From Myxococcota bacterium (GTDB lineage: Bacteria; Myxococcota_A; UBA9160; PR03), in assembly GCA_030066475.1 (NCBI GenBank), contig JASJBO010000274.1:1-9217 (forward strand): a stretch of 9,217 bases of DNA, written 5' to 3'. Shown piece after piece: positions 1 through 6,700 of the stretch. Under the pieces are notes generated by a model. That model worked only from the letters and a program-made list of their open reading frames with translations, did not search any database and was not told the DNA's origin. The position numbers and the translations under genes are program-made. The first letter of the stretch is position 1. Each line of letters begins with the position of its first letter.

Positions 1-84
1 AAGGCGAGCGAAGTCTCTTCCCGCCCGCAAGGAGGCCGGCGCTCGGGCCGGCCTCCGCGCAGCGAGCCGAAGGCGAGCGAAGTC
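1..84. repeat. 15-bp direct repeat pair flanking a hairpin
   Basis: An identical 15-base word (aaggcgagcgaagtc) occurs at 1-15 and again at 70-84, a 69-base period, with a 10-bp perfect inverted repeat between the copies. The left copy touches the window edge, so the repeat may be longer. The second copy ends eight bases before the stop codon of the minus-strand lipid kinase gene. This is seen directly. Whether it is a dispersed genomic intergenic repeat or a local duplication cannot be told from one window. Confidence 0.7.
31..56 (-). terminator. Hairpin, probable terminator of the lgt-lipid kinase operon
   Basis: Positions 31-40 (ggaggccggc) pair perfectly with 47-56 (gccggcctcc) around a 6-base loop, giving a 10-bp almost all-GC stem. 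It lies about 35 bases past the stop codon of the minus-strand kinase gene, where a transcript terminator is expected. Only two T residues follow the stem on the minus strand, so it is not a classic intrinsic terminator with a U tract. It could also serve a convergent gene left of the window, or stabilise RNA 3' ends. Confidence 0.5.
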
Positions 85-91
85 CACCCAG

Positions 92-967
92 CTAGCCCGG
101 TGCCGCGAGCAGGGTCGCGGCGCGGGGCTCGAGCTCGATGGTGACGGGCGTCTCGCCCAGGTAGTCGCCGTCGACCTGCACCGGGGCCGGCGCGTCGGAT
201 TCGATGCGGATGCGCCGACCGCGCGCGTGGTCGATGCCGGGCAGGCGAGCGAGTGCGCCGGCCAGGGCGAAGGGGACGGCGCCCGCCAGGTGCGGGAGCG
301 AGGCGCGGTGGAAGCGGCACACCTCGAGCGCGCCCGAGTCGGGGGTTGCGTCGGGCGTGACCCGGAAGATGCCGCCGTAGTTGCCGATGTGGCTCACCAC
401 GACGAAGCCGCACGCCACCGGGGGCGCGTCGTCCACCGCGACCCGAAGACGCGGCTCGCGATAGCGCGCGATCGCACGCAGGATCGGAAGTGCGTAGCCG
501 CGGTAGCCCAGCGCGCCGCGCCGCGAGCCGCGCAGCGTCTCGGTCACGAGCGCGTCGAAGCCGGCGCCGGCGAGCGAGAGGAAGCGCCGGTCGCCGATCC
601 GCCCCAGGTCCACGCGGCGCGGCTGCCCGCGCTCGATCCAGTCGGCGAGCGCGGCGGGTGCGCGAGGGACGCCCAGCTCGCGAGCCATCATGTTCGCGGT
701 GCCGAGCGGCATCGGCACCAGCGGGATCGCCGCGGGGGCGCGCAGGCCGTTCACGATCTCGTTGAGCGTGCCGTCGCCGCCCGCCGCCACGATGCGATCG
801 AGCCCCGCGTCGAGCGCGGCCACCTGGCGGCGCGCCGCGCCCGGCTCGCCCGTCAGCGCGCACGTCACGTCGTGCCCGCGCGCCTCGAGCGACGCGGCCA
901 GCGCGCGCGCCGCGCGGCGGCCGCGGCCGCGGCCCGCCACGGGATTGCCGACCACCAGGATCTTCAC
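92..967 (-). CDS. Diacylglycerol kinase / lipid kinase family protein (YegS/BmrU-like)
   Basis: A 291-residue protein of the diacylglycerol kinase catalytic-domain family, which transfers the gamma-phosphate of ATP to a lipid or sphingoid hydroxyl at the inner membrane face. The N-terminus (MKILVVGNPVAG) is the first beta strand and loop of the nucleotide-binding domain. The hallmark GGDGTLNE motif is at residues 63-70, followed by PLGTAN at 87-92. The C-terminal domain has GNYGG near 195-199 and a QVDGD element near 264-268, matching the QxDGE element of the family. Length is typical (about 290-310). The start is GTG at 967, chosen because it directly precedes the conserved first strand. Only a weak purine stretch lies upstream, so translation may be coupled to lgt, which ends 13 bases earlier. 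No membrane segment is obvious. The lipid substrate (diacylglycerol, phosphatidylglycerol or other) cannot be fixed from sequence; pairing with lgt suggests phospholipid or diacylglycerol turnover. Confidence 0.9.
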   Translation of the reverse strand: MKILVVGNPVAGRGRGRRAARALAASLEARGHDVTCALTGEPGAARRQVAALDAGLDRIVAAGGDGTLNEIVNGLRAPAAIPLVPMPLGTANMMARELGVPRAPAALADWIERGQPRRVDLGRIGDRRFLSLAGAGFDALVTETLRGSRRGALGYRGYALPILRAIARYREPRLRVAVDDAPPVACGFVVVSHIGNYGGIFRVTPDATPDSGALEVCRFHRASLPHLAGAVPFALAGALARLPGIDHARGRRIRIESDAPAPVQVDGDYLGETPVTIELEPRAATLLAAPG

Positions 968-980
968 CGGCCGCGGCCCT

Positions 981-1811
981 TCACGCGGCGATCGCGTGGC
1001 TCCCGCTGCGCGTCAGGTGGTGGCGGAGGGCGAGGCCGACCAGGCCCGCGGCGACCAGCACCAGCGAGAGCGCGTCGTTCGAGGTGAACGGCAGAGCGCC
1101 GAGCTGGAGCCACACCGTGGAGACGTCGTGGTGGCGGAACACGTCGATCACGAGGCGCTGCACGCCCACGCCCACGAGGAAGGCGAAGAACACCGCCCCG
1201 TCGAACGCCCGGCGGGCCAGCAGCCAGCTCAGCAGCCCGAACAGCAGGAAGCCGCTCGCCGACGCGTAGAGCTGGGTCGGGTGCACGGCCGCACCGCCGA
1301 ACAGGCCACTGACGGCGCTGTCGGCCGGGAAGCGCACGCCCCAGGGCAGCTCGCACACCACGCCGTGGCAGCAGCCGTTCAGGAAGCAGCCGATCCGCGT
1401 GACGCCCTCGCCCAGCGCGACCGAGGGAGCCATCACGTCGGCAACCGGGAGCAGGGGCATCCCGCGCCAGCGCAGGTAGGCGAGCACCGACACCGTAGCC
1501 AGCAGCACGCCGCCCAGCATCGAGAGGCCGGCGACCCCGAAGCCGCCGCTCTGGAACGGGTTGATCGCGTCGAGCCAGCTCGCGCCCGGCGCGCGGAAGG
1601 TGTCGAGGTGGGTCACCACCCAGAGCAGGCGCGCCCCGACGATCGAGCTCACCAGGGCGATCATCCCGGCGTCGAGCAGACGCTCCTCGTCGAGGCCGCG
1701 AGCGCGCGCCCGGCGCTGCGCGATCCAGATGCCGACTGCGAACGCCAGCGCCAGCGCGATGCCGTAGGCGGGCACCTGATAGCTCCCGATTTCAAATAGA
1801 ATGGGGTGCAC
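981..1811 (-). CDS. lgt: Prolipoprotein diacylglyceryl transferase
   Basis: An integral inner-membrane enzyme that moves the diacylglyceryl group of phosphatidylglycerol onto the lipobox cysteine of prolipoproteins, the first step of lipoprotein maturation. The 276-residue version starting at GTG 1811 begins VHPILFEIGSYQVPAYG, the usual Lgt N-terminus with its conserved Tyr (Y16). Several hydrophobic helices follow (about 15-31, 50-66, 93-113, 187-199, 206-223, 247-263). The Lgt signature appears as R139-IGCFLNG with N145, then CCHG; HPTQLY is at 177-182 and the C-terminal VFR arginine at R226. Two points are unusual: the residue before the conserved GG pair (His103 region in E. coli) is Leu99, and the Glu normally after HPxQLY is Ala183. 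An alternative ATG at 1835 adds eight unconserved residues. Neither start has a clear Shine-Dalgarno. The gene is transcribed away from the LLM gene and leads into the lipid kinase gene. Confidence 0.9.
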   Translation of the reverse strand: MHPILFEIGSYQVPAYGIALALAFAVGIWIAQRRARARGLDEERLLDAGMIALVSSIVGARLLWVVTHLDTFRAPGASWLDAINPFQSGGFGVAGLSMLGGVLLATVSVLAYLRWRGMPLLPVADVMAPSVALGEGVTRIGCFLNGCCHGVVCELPWGVRFPADSAVSGLFGGAAVHPTQLYASASGFLLFGLLSWLLARRAFDGAVFFAFLVGVGVQRLVIDVFRHHDVSTVWLQLGALPFTSNDALSLVLVAAGLVGLALRHHLTRSGSHAIAA

Positions 1812-1858
1812 GGGCGAACGATGGCACGCTGCCATCGGGCGGTAAAGAGGAGACGCGG
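1812..1858. promoter_or_regulatory. 47-bp divergent spacer between lgt and the LLM oxidoreductase gene
   Basis: The two GTG start codons (1811 minus, 1859 plus) are only 47 bases apart. Promoters for both genes must overlap one another or lie inside the opposite gene. The one locally AT-richer patch (about 1790-1803) is inside the first codons of lgt and could contribute to the rightward promoter. I see no convincing -35/-10 pair, so this entry rests on gene geometry alone. Confidence 0.3.
1847..1853 (+). promoter_or_regulatory. Ribosome binding site fixing the GTG start at 1859
   Basis: The purine run gaggaga at 1847-1853, within aaagaggaga, places GGAG (1849-1852) six bases before the GTG at 1859. 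It supports this start over other in-frame or out-of-frame candidates nearby. Confidence 0.7.
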
Positions 1859-2674
1859 GTGTCGATTCCGCTCGGAATGGTGGTGCGCAACATGGGGCCG
1901 CAGTCGTCGCGAGACACCGTGCTCGCGTGCGCACGAGCGGCCGAGGACGCGGGGCTGGCCGATGTCTGGGTGGTCGACCACCTGGCGATCCCGCCCGACG
2001 ACGCCGAGGGATCGGGCGGCCGCTACCTCGACCCGCTTGCCACGCTGGCCTGGCTGGCCGGCGCGACCGAGCGCATCGGGCTGGGCACCGCCGTGCTGGT
2101 CCTGCCCTATCGCCCGCCGCTCCCGACCGCCAAGTGGCTCGCGACGATCCAGGAGCTGTCGGGCGGTCGCCTCCGCGTCGGTGCGGGCGTGGGCTGGATG
2201 CGGCCCGAGTTCCAGGCGCTCGGCGTGGAGCGCGCGCGGCGGGGCGCCATCACCGACGAGACGCTCGCGTTCCTGCGGCGCTGCTTCGCCGGCGATGTGG
2301 TCGAGGCCAACGGGCAGCCGTTCCTGTTCCGCCCGCGGCCGCCCGCCCCACCGATCTTCGTCGGCGGCTCGCCGCCCCAGGCGCTGCGCCGCGCGGTCGA
2401 GCTGGCGGACGGCTGGATGCCGATGGAGTCCGACCCCGAGAAGCTGCGCGCGCCGATCGCCGCGCTGCGCGAGCGGGCGGAGGCGGCCGGGCGCCCGATG
2501 CCCGAGGTGGTGGCGATGGGCCATCTGCCAGTGGCCGATCCGCCGCGTGCTCGCGACCGCCTCGACGCTCTGGCCGCACTCGGGGTGACCCGGCTCGTCC
2601 ACGCCGACGCCTACGACGACGCCGGCGGCTTCCAGCGCGTCCTGGACCGGCTCGTCGCGGCGCGCGAGGAATGA
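1859..2674 (+). CDS. LLM-class (luciferase-like) F420-type oxidoreductase
   Basis: A 271-residue TIM-barrel protein of the luciferase-like monooxygenase superfamily, closest by motif to the subfamily annotated as probable F420-dependent oxidoreductases (TIGR03619-like). Features visible are VWVVDHL at 36-42, ERIGLGT at 71-77, the run VLPYRPPLPTAKWLATI at about 81-97, the strongly conserved ELSGGRLRVGAGVGWMRPEF at 99-118, and RRGAITDE at 127-134. Near the C-terminus IFVGGSPPQALRRAVELADGWMP resembles the usual cofactor-phosphate site. Such enzymes catalyse hydride transfer to or from F420 (some use FMN) on unknown small molecules in the cytoplasm; the substrate cannot be predicted. The GTG start has a strong ribosome binding site. 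It is divergent from lgt and separated by 130 bp and a promoter-like element from rnfB, so probably transcribed alone. F420 use is inferred from family only. Confidence 0.88.
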   Translation: MSIPLGMVVRNMGPQSSRDTVLACARAAEDAGLADVWVVDHLAIPPDDAEGSGGRYLDPLATLAWLAGATERIGLGTAVLVLPYRPPLPTAKWLATIQELSGGRLRVGAGVGWMRPEFQALGVERARRGAITDETLAFLRRCFAGDVVEANGQPFLFRPRPPAPPIFVGGSPPQALRRAVELADGWMPMESDPEKLRAPIAALRERAEAAGRPMPEVVAMGHLPVADPPRARDRLDALAALGVTRLVHADAYDDAGGFQRVLDRLVAAREE

Positions 2675-2720
2675 GCCGAAACCGGCCCAGTTCTGGCGGA
2701 TTTTCGCCTGCGGTTCCGGC
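2675..2720 (+). terminator. Imperfect stem-loop after the LLM gene, possible weak terminator
   Basis: Just after the stop at 2674, ccgaaaccg (2676-2684) pairs with cggttccgg (2711-2719) with one mismatch. Inside it, GGCG (2695-2698) pairs with CGCC (2705-2708) around a loop containing TTTT. No U tract follows the outer stem. It may separate LLM transcription from the rnf operon, but the structure is weak for such a GC-rich genome. Confidence 0.25.
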
Positions 2721-2751
2721 GGGTTGGGCGGTGTGTCGGCCAGACGACAGA

Positions 2752-2780
2752 TCGACCCGGGTGGCCGGTCGGCATACACT
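2752..2780 (+). promoter_or_regulatory. Possible sigma-70-type promoter for the rnfB-PFOR-rnfC operon
   Basis: TCGACC at 2752-2757 and TACACT at 2775-2780 are separated by 17 bases and each match the -35 and -10 consensus at four of six positions. Transcription starting about 7 bases after the -10 would give a leader of around 18-20 bases containing the rnfB ribosome binding site. This is the only promoter-like pair I see in the 130-bp gap. An acccgggt palindrome (2755-2762) overlaps the -35 end and could be an operator, but that is speculative. Confidence 0.35.
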
Positions 2781-2791
2781 AGGAGCCCTCT

Positions 2792-2798
2792 CAGGAGA
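2792..2798 (+). promoter_or_regulatory. Ribosome binding site fixing the rnfB ATG at 2805
   Basis: caggaga at 2792-2798 puts GGAG seven bases before ATG 2805. The frame is also open upstream from 2724, but the extra 27 residues are Arg/Pro-rich and unlike RnfB, so 2805 is the start. Confidence 0.75.
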
Positions 2799-2804
2799 CC
2801 CCCC

Positions 2805-3668
2805 ATGCCGGTGCTGACGGGCGTCGCTGCGATCGGCGGGCTGACGCTGCTGCTCGCCTCGCTGCTGGTGCTGGCCAATCGCAAGCTGCACGTGCCGGAG
2901 GACCCGCGCATCGACGCCGTGGAGGACATGCTGCCTCACGCCAACTGCGGCGCCTGCGGGCTGCCGGGCTGCCGGCCGTTCGCCGAGGCGCTGGTGCAGG
3001 GCGAGGCCCAGCCCGCGGGCTGCACGGTGAGCAACGCCGAGGGCCACGCGCGGATCGCGGCCTACCTCGGAGTGGACGTGGGCGCGGCCGAGAAGCGGGT
3101 GGCGCGCCTGGCGTGCGCGGGGGGCGCGAACGTCGCGCGACTGCGCGCCCGCTACGACGGCCTCTCCAGCTGCGGGGCCGCCGCCGTGGTGGCCGGCGGC
3201 GGCAAGGGCTGCTTCTGGGGCTGCCTCGGCCTCGCCGACTGCGAGGCCGCCTGCGACTTCGACGCGATCCGGATGGACGCGCACTCGCTGCCGGTCGTCG
3301 ACGAAGCGCGCTGCACGGCCTGCGGCGACTGCGTCGACGCCTGTCCCAAGGACCTGTTCTCGATCCACCCGGCCAGCCACCGGCTGTGGGTCGCGTGCCG
3401 CTCGCTCGAGGCCGGCGACGAGCTGCTCGAGGACTGCGAGGTGGCCTGCACGGCCTGCGGCCGCTGCGCGATGGACGCGCCGGGCCTGGTGCGGATGGAG
3501 CAGAACCTGCCGGTCGTGGACTACGGCCGGAAGCACGACACGCGCGAGCCGATCCAGCGCTGCCCCACGGGCGCCATCGTCTGGATCGACCCCGAGTCGG
3601 GACCGGTGGTCGGTCCCGCCGCCCACAAGGTGATCCGGAAGGGTACCCTGCGCGCCGGCCCGACCTGA
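2805..3668 (+). CDS. rnfB: Rnf complex iron-sulfur subunit RnfB
   Basis: A 287-residue ferredoxin-interacting subunit of the ion-translocating Rnf complex (ferredoxin:NAD oxidoreductase). One N-terminal membrane helix (about 3-24) is followed by the RnfB Fe-S domain with C48, C51, C56 and C73 (NCGACGLPGC). C104 and C123 lie in the conserved stretch before a ferredoxin unit made of C136-x3-C140-x5-C146-x3-C150 and C170-x2-C173-x2-C176-x3-C180-P. A further domain has C211, C215, C218, C221 and C253-P. The CLGLADC segment (140-146) is typical of the long RnfB form of anaerobes and delta-proteobacteria. Oddities: Asp151 replaces the usual Pro after C150, and the last ferredoxin unit keeps ligands for only one of two expected clusters (Ala225 at the fourth Cys position, and no second CxxCxxC). 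Clear ribosome binding site. The PFOR gene follows after 38 bases on the same strand. RnfB is the expected entry point for ferredoxin electrons. Confidence 0.93.
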   Translation: MPVLTGVAAIGGLTLLLASLLVLANRKLHVPEDPRIDAVEDMLPHANCGACGLPGCRPFAEALVQGEAQPAGCTVSNAEGHARIAAYLGVDVGAAEKRVARLACAGGANVARLRARYDGLSSCGAAAVVAGGGKGCFWGCLGLADCEAACDFDAIRMDAHSLPVVDEARCTACGDCVDACPKDLFSIHPASHRLWVACRSLEAGDELLEDCEVACTACGRCAMDAPGLVRMEQNLPVVDYGRKHDTREPIQRCPTGAIVWIDPESGPVVGPAAHKVIRKGTLRAGPT

Positions 3669-3696
3669 CGGAGTCGACCGCCCACCCTTCGAGACC

Positions 3697-3701
3697 AGGA
3701 G
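3697..3701 (+). promoter_or_regulatory. Ribosome binding site fixing the PFOR ATG at 3707
   Basis: aggag at 3697-3701 sits five bases before ATG 3707. The same frame stays open upstream to 3113 through rnfB, but only the protein from 3707 begins like a PFOR, reaching YPITPSTQMGE at residues 45-55. Confidence 0.8.
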
Positions 3702-3706
3702 CCCCA

Positions 3707-6700
3707 ATGTCCGTACTCTCGTTCGGCCGCAAGAAGCAGGACAGCCCGTCCGCGAAGTATCCGGGCGTGCGCGCCGCCCTGGATGGCAACACCGCCGTCA
3801 TCATGTGCGAGCGGGAGTCGAGCGACGGCGCGGGCGCCTACCCGATCACGCCGTCGACCCAGATGGGCGAGTACTGGGCCGAGGCGGCGGCGGCCGGCCA
3901 CCTGAACGTCTCGGGCCGCCCGCTGATCTTCATCGAGCCCGAGGGCGAGCACGCGGCCGCGGCCGTCACCGCCGGGCTGGCGATGACCGGCCTGCGAGCC
4001 GCCAACTTCTCGTCCGGCCAGGGCATCGCCTACATGCACGAGTCGCTCTACGCGGCGGTGGGCAAGCGTCTCACCTACGTGCTCAACATCGGCGCGCGCG
4101 CGATGACCAAAGCGACGCTCAACGTGCACGCCGGCCACGACGACTACCACTGCATCGACGACACCGGCTTCTTCCAGCTCTTCGCCAGCGACGCGCAGGG
4201 TGCCGCCGACCTCAACATCATCGCCCACCGCATCGCCGAGCTCTCGCTCACGCCGGGCGCGATCGCGCAGGACGGCTTCCTCACCACCCACCTGATCGAA
4301 TCGCTGATGGTCCCGGAGCGCGAGCTGATCGCCGAGTACCTGGGCCGGCCCGACGACGAGATCGAGACGCCTACGCCCGCGCAGCGGATCCTGTACGGCG
4401 ACACGCGGCGCCGCATCCCGGTGCTCTGGGACGTGGACAACCCGGTGATGTCGGGCCTGGTGCAGAACCAGGACGCCTACATGCAGAGCGTGGCGGCCCA
4501 GCGCCCGTTCTTCTTCGACCACGTGCGCGAGCTGACCGACCGCGCCTTCGAGGAGTTCGCCGCCCTCACCGGGCGCCGCTACCAGCGCGTGTCGGGCTAC
4601 CGGGTGGACGACGCCGACTACCTGCTGGTGGGCCAGGGCAGCCTGATCCCGAGCGCCCACGCGGTGGCCGACTACCTGCGCGACACGCGCGGCCTGAGGA
4701 TCGGCGTGGTCGAGCTCACCATGTTCCGGCCCTTCCCGGCCGACGGGATCGGCCGCCTGCTGCACGGCCGCAAGGGCGTGACGGTGCTCGAGCGGCTCGA
4801 CCAGCCGCTGGCGGTCGACCCGCCGCTGATGCGCGAGATCCGCGCCGCGCTGTCGAAGTGCCTCGAGAACGGGCGCCACAAGGACGCCTGGCCGCACCCG
4901 GAGCTGCCGGCGTACGGCTCGCTCGAAGACGTGCCCCCGCTCTACGCCGGCTCGTTCGGCATGGGCAGCCGCGACCTGCAGCCCGAGGGCCTGGTCGCGG
5001 CGGTCGAGAACATGCTGCCCGACGGTCCCCGGCGGCCCTTCTTCTACCTCTCGATCGACTTCCTGCGCGAACAGGCCGCCACGCCGGTCCAGGAGATCCA
5101 CCAGCAGACGATCGAGGCGTCCTATCCGAACGTGAAGGACCTCGCGATCCGGGGCTCCGAGAACCCCAACCTGATGCCGGAGCAGAGCATCACGGTGCGC
5201 TTCCACTCGGTGGGCGGCTGGGGCGCCATCACCACCGGCAAGAACCTGGCGATGACGCTGTTCGACCTGCTCGGCTACCACATCAAGGCCAACCCGAAGT
5301 ACGGCTCCGAGAAGAAGGGGCAGCCGACCACCTACTACCTGTCGGCGGCGCCCGAGCCGATCCGCGTGAACTGCGAGTACTTCTACGTCGACGTGGTGCT
5401 CTCGCCCGACCCCAACGTCTTCCACCACACCAACGCCCTGGCCGGGCTCAAGGAGGGCGGCGTCTTCATCATCCAGAGCGACCAGCCCTCGCCCGAGAAG
5501 GTCTGGCAGGACATTCCCACCCCCTTCCAGCGCATCCTGGTCGACAAGCAGATTCGCCTGTTCGCGCTCGACGCCTTCCAGATCGCGCGCGACGAGGCGA
5601 CCGACCCCGACCTGCAGCTCCGCATGCAGGGCATCGCGTTCCAGGGCGCGTTCTTCGCCGCCTCGCCGGTGAAGGAGCAGGCGGGCCTCGACGATGCGCG
5701 CCTGCTCGAGGCGATCGAGAGCCAGCTCCAGCACAAGTTCGGCGCCAAGGGCGCGCGGGTGGTCGCCGACAACATGCGGGTCGTCAAGCGCGGTCACGAC
5801 GAGATCCGCGAGATCCCGCACGGGCCGATCGGCGAGCAGGCGGCAGGCGAGGAGCCCGCCTTCGCCGGGCCGCCGCTGCCGGTCATGGTCGAGCGCCTGC
5901 CCCACGGCGAGGCCCCGATCACCGACATCCACCGCTTCTGGGAGCAGACCGGCAGCTTCTACGCGCGCGGCATGGGCAGCGACAACCTGACCGACCCGTT
6001 CATCGGGCTCGGCGTGATGCCGGCCGGCTCGGCGCTGTTCCGCGACATGACGCAGATCCGCTTCCACCATCCGGAGTGGAACCCCGAGAACTGCACGGCG
6101 TGCGGCAACTGCTACACGGTGTGCCCCGACACCGCGATCCCCGGGCTGGTGAACGAGGTCGGCCAGGTGCTCGACACCGTGGTCCAGCGCGTGCGCAAGC
6201 ACGGCCACGGCGTGGAGCACCTGCCGCGCGCCGTGCGCCTGGTGGAGCGCAACCTGCGCGCGCTCTTCGCCGAGGCGAAGGAGACCGATCCGGTCGACGG
6301 CCTGCTCGAGGAGGCGATCGAGAAGACGCTGGCCCAGACCGAGGACCCCGCGGCGCGCGAGCGGCTCGCCAAGGAGTTCGACTGGTTCCGCAGCGAGCTG
6401 GGCGACTTCCAGTTCGCCCTCTCGCGGCCCTACTACACGCTGCCCGAGAAGCAGGAGGCCGGCAGCGGCGGGCTGCTGTCGATCACGGTCAACCCCTACG
6501 CCTGCAAGGGCTGCATGGAGTGCGTAGCGGTCTGCGACGACGACGCGCTGCGCTCGGTGCCGCAGACCGACGAGTCGGTGGAGGCGCTGCGGCGGCAGTG
6601 GGAGTTCTGGCTCGACCTGCCCAGCACGCCGCGCCAGTACATCCGGGTCGACGACCTCGAGGAGGGGATCGGCGCGCTCGAGACGATCCTGCTCGACAAG

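Noticed and set aside
227..1087. Plus-strand open frame across the lipid kinase and lgt 3' end.
   Set aside because: Antisense to two identified genes, with a composition typical of GC-rich shadow frames.
1812..1934. Longer lgt start at 1934.
   Set aside because: The added residues overlap the LLM gene and lack similarity to Lgt. The conserved N-terminus begins at the GTG at 1811.
2724..2804. N-terminal extension of rnfB by 27 residues.
   Set aside because: The residues are Arg/Pro-rich and precede the strong ribosome binding site. RnfB starts immediately before its membrane helix at 2805.
3113..3706. In-frame upstream extension of PFOR overlapping rnfB by about 190 codons.
   Set aside because: The extension translates as Arg-rich shadow of rnfB, while ATG 3707 has a good ribosome binding site and begins a PFOR-like N-terminus.
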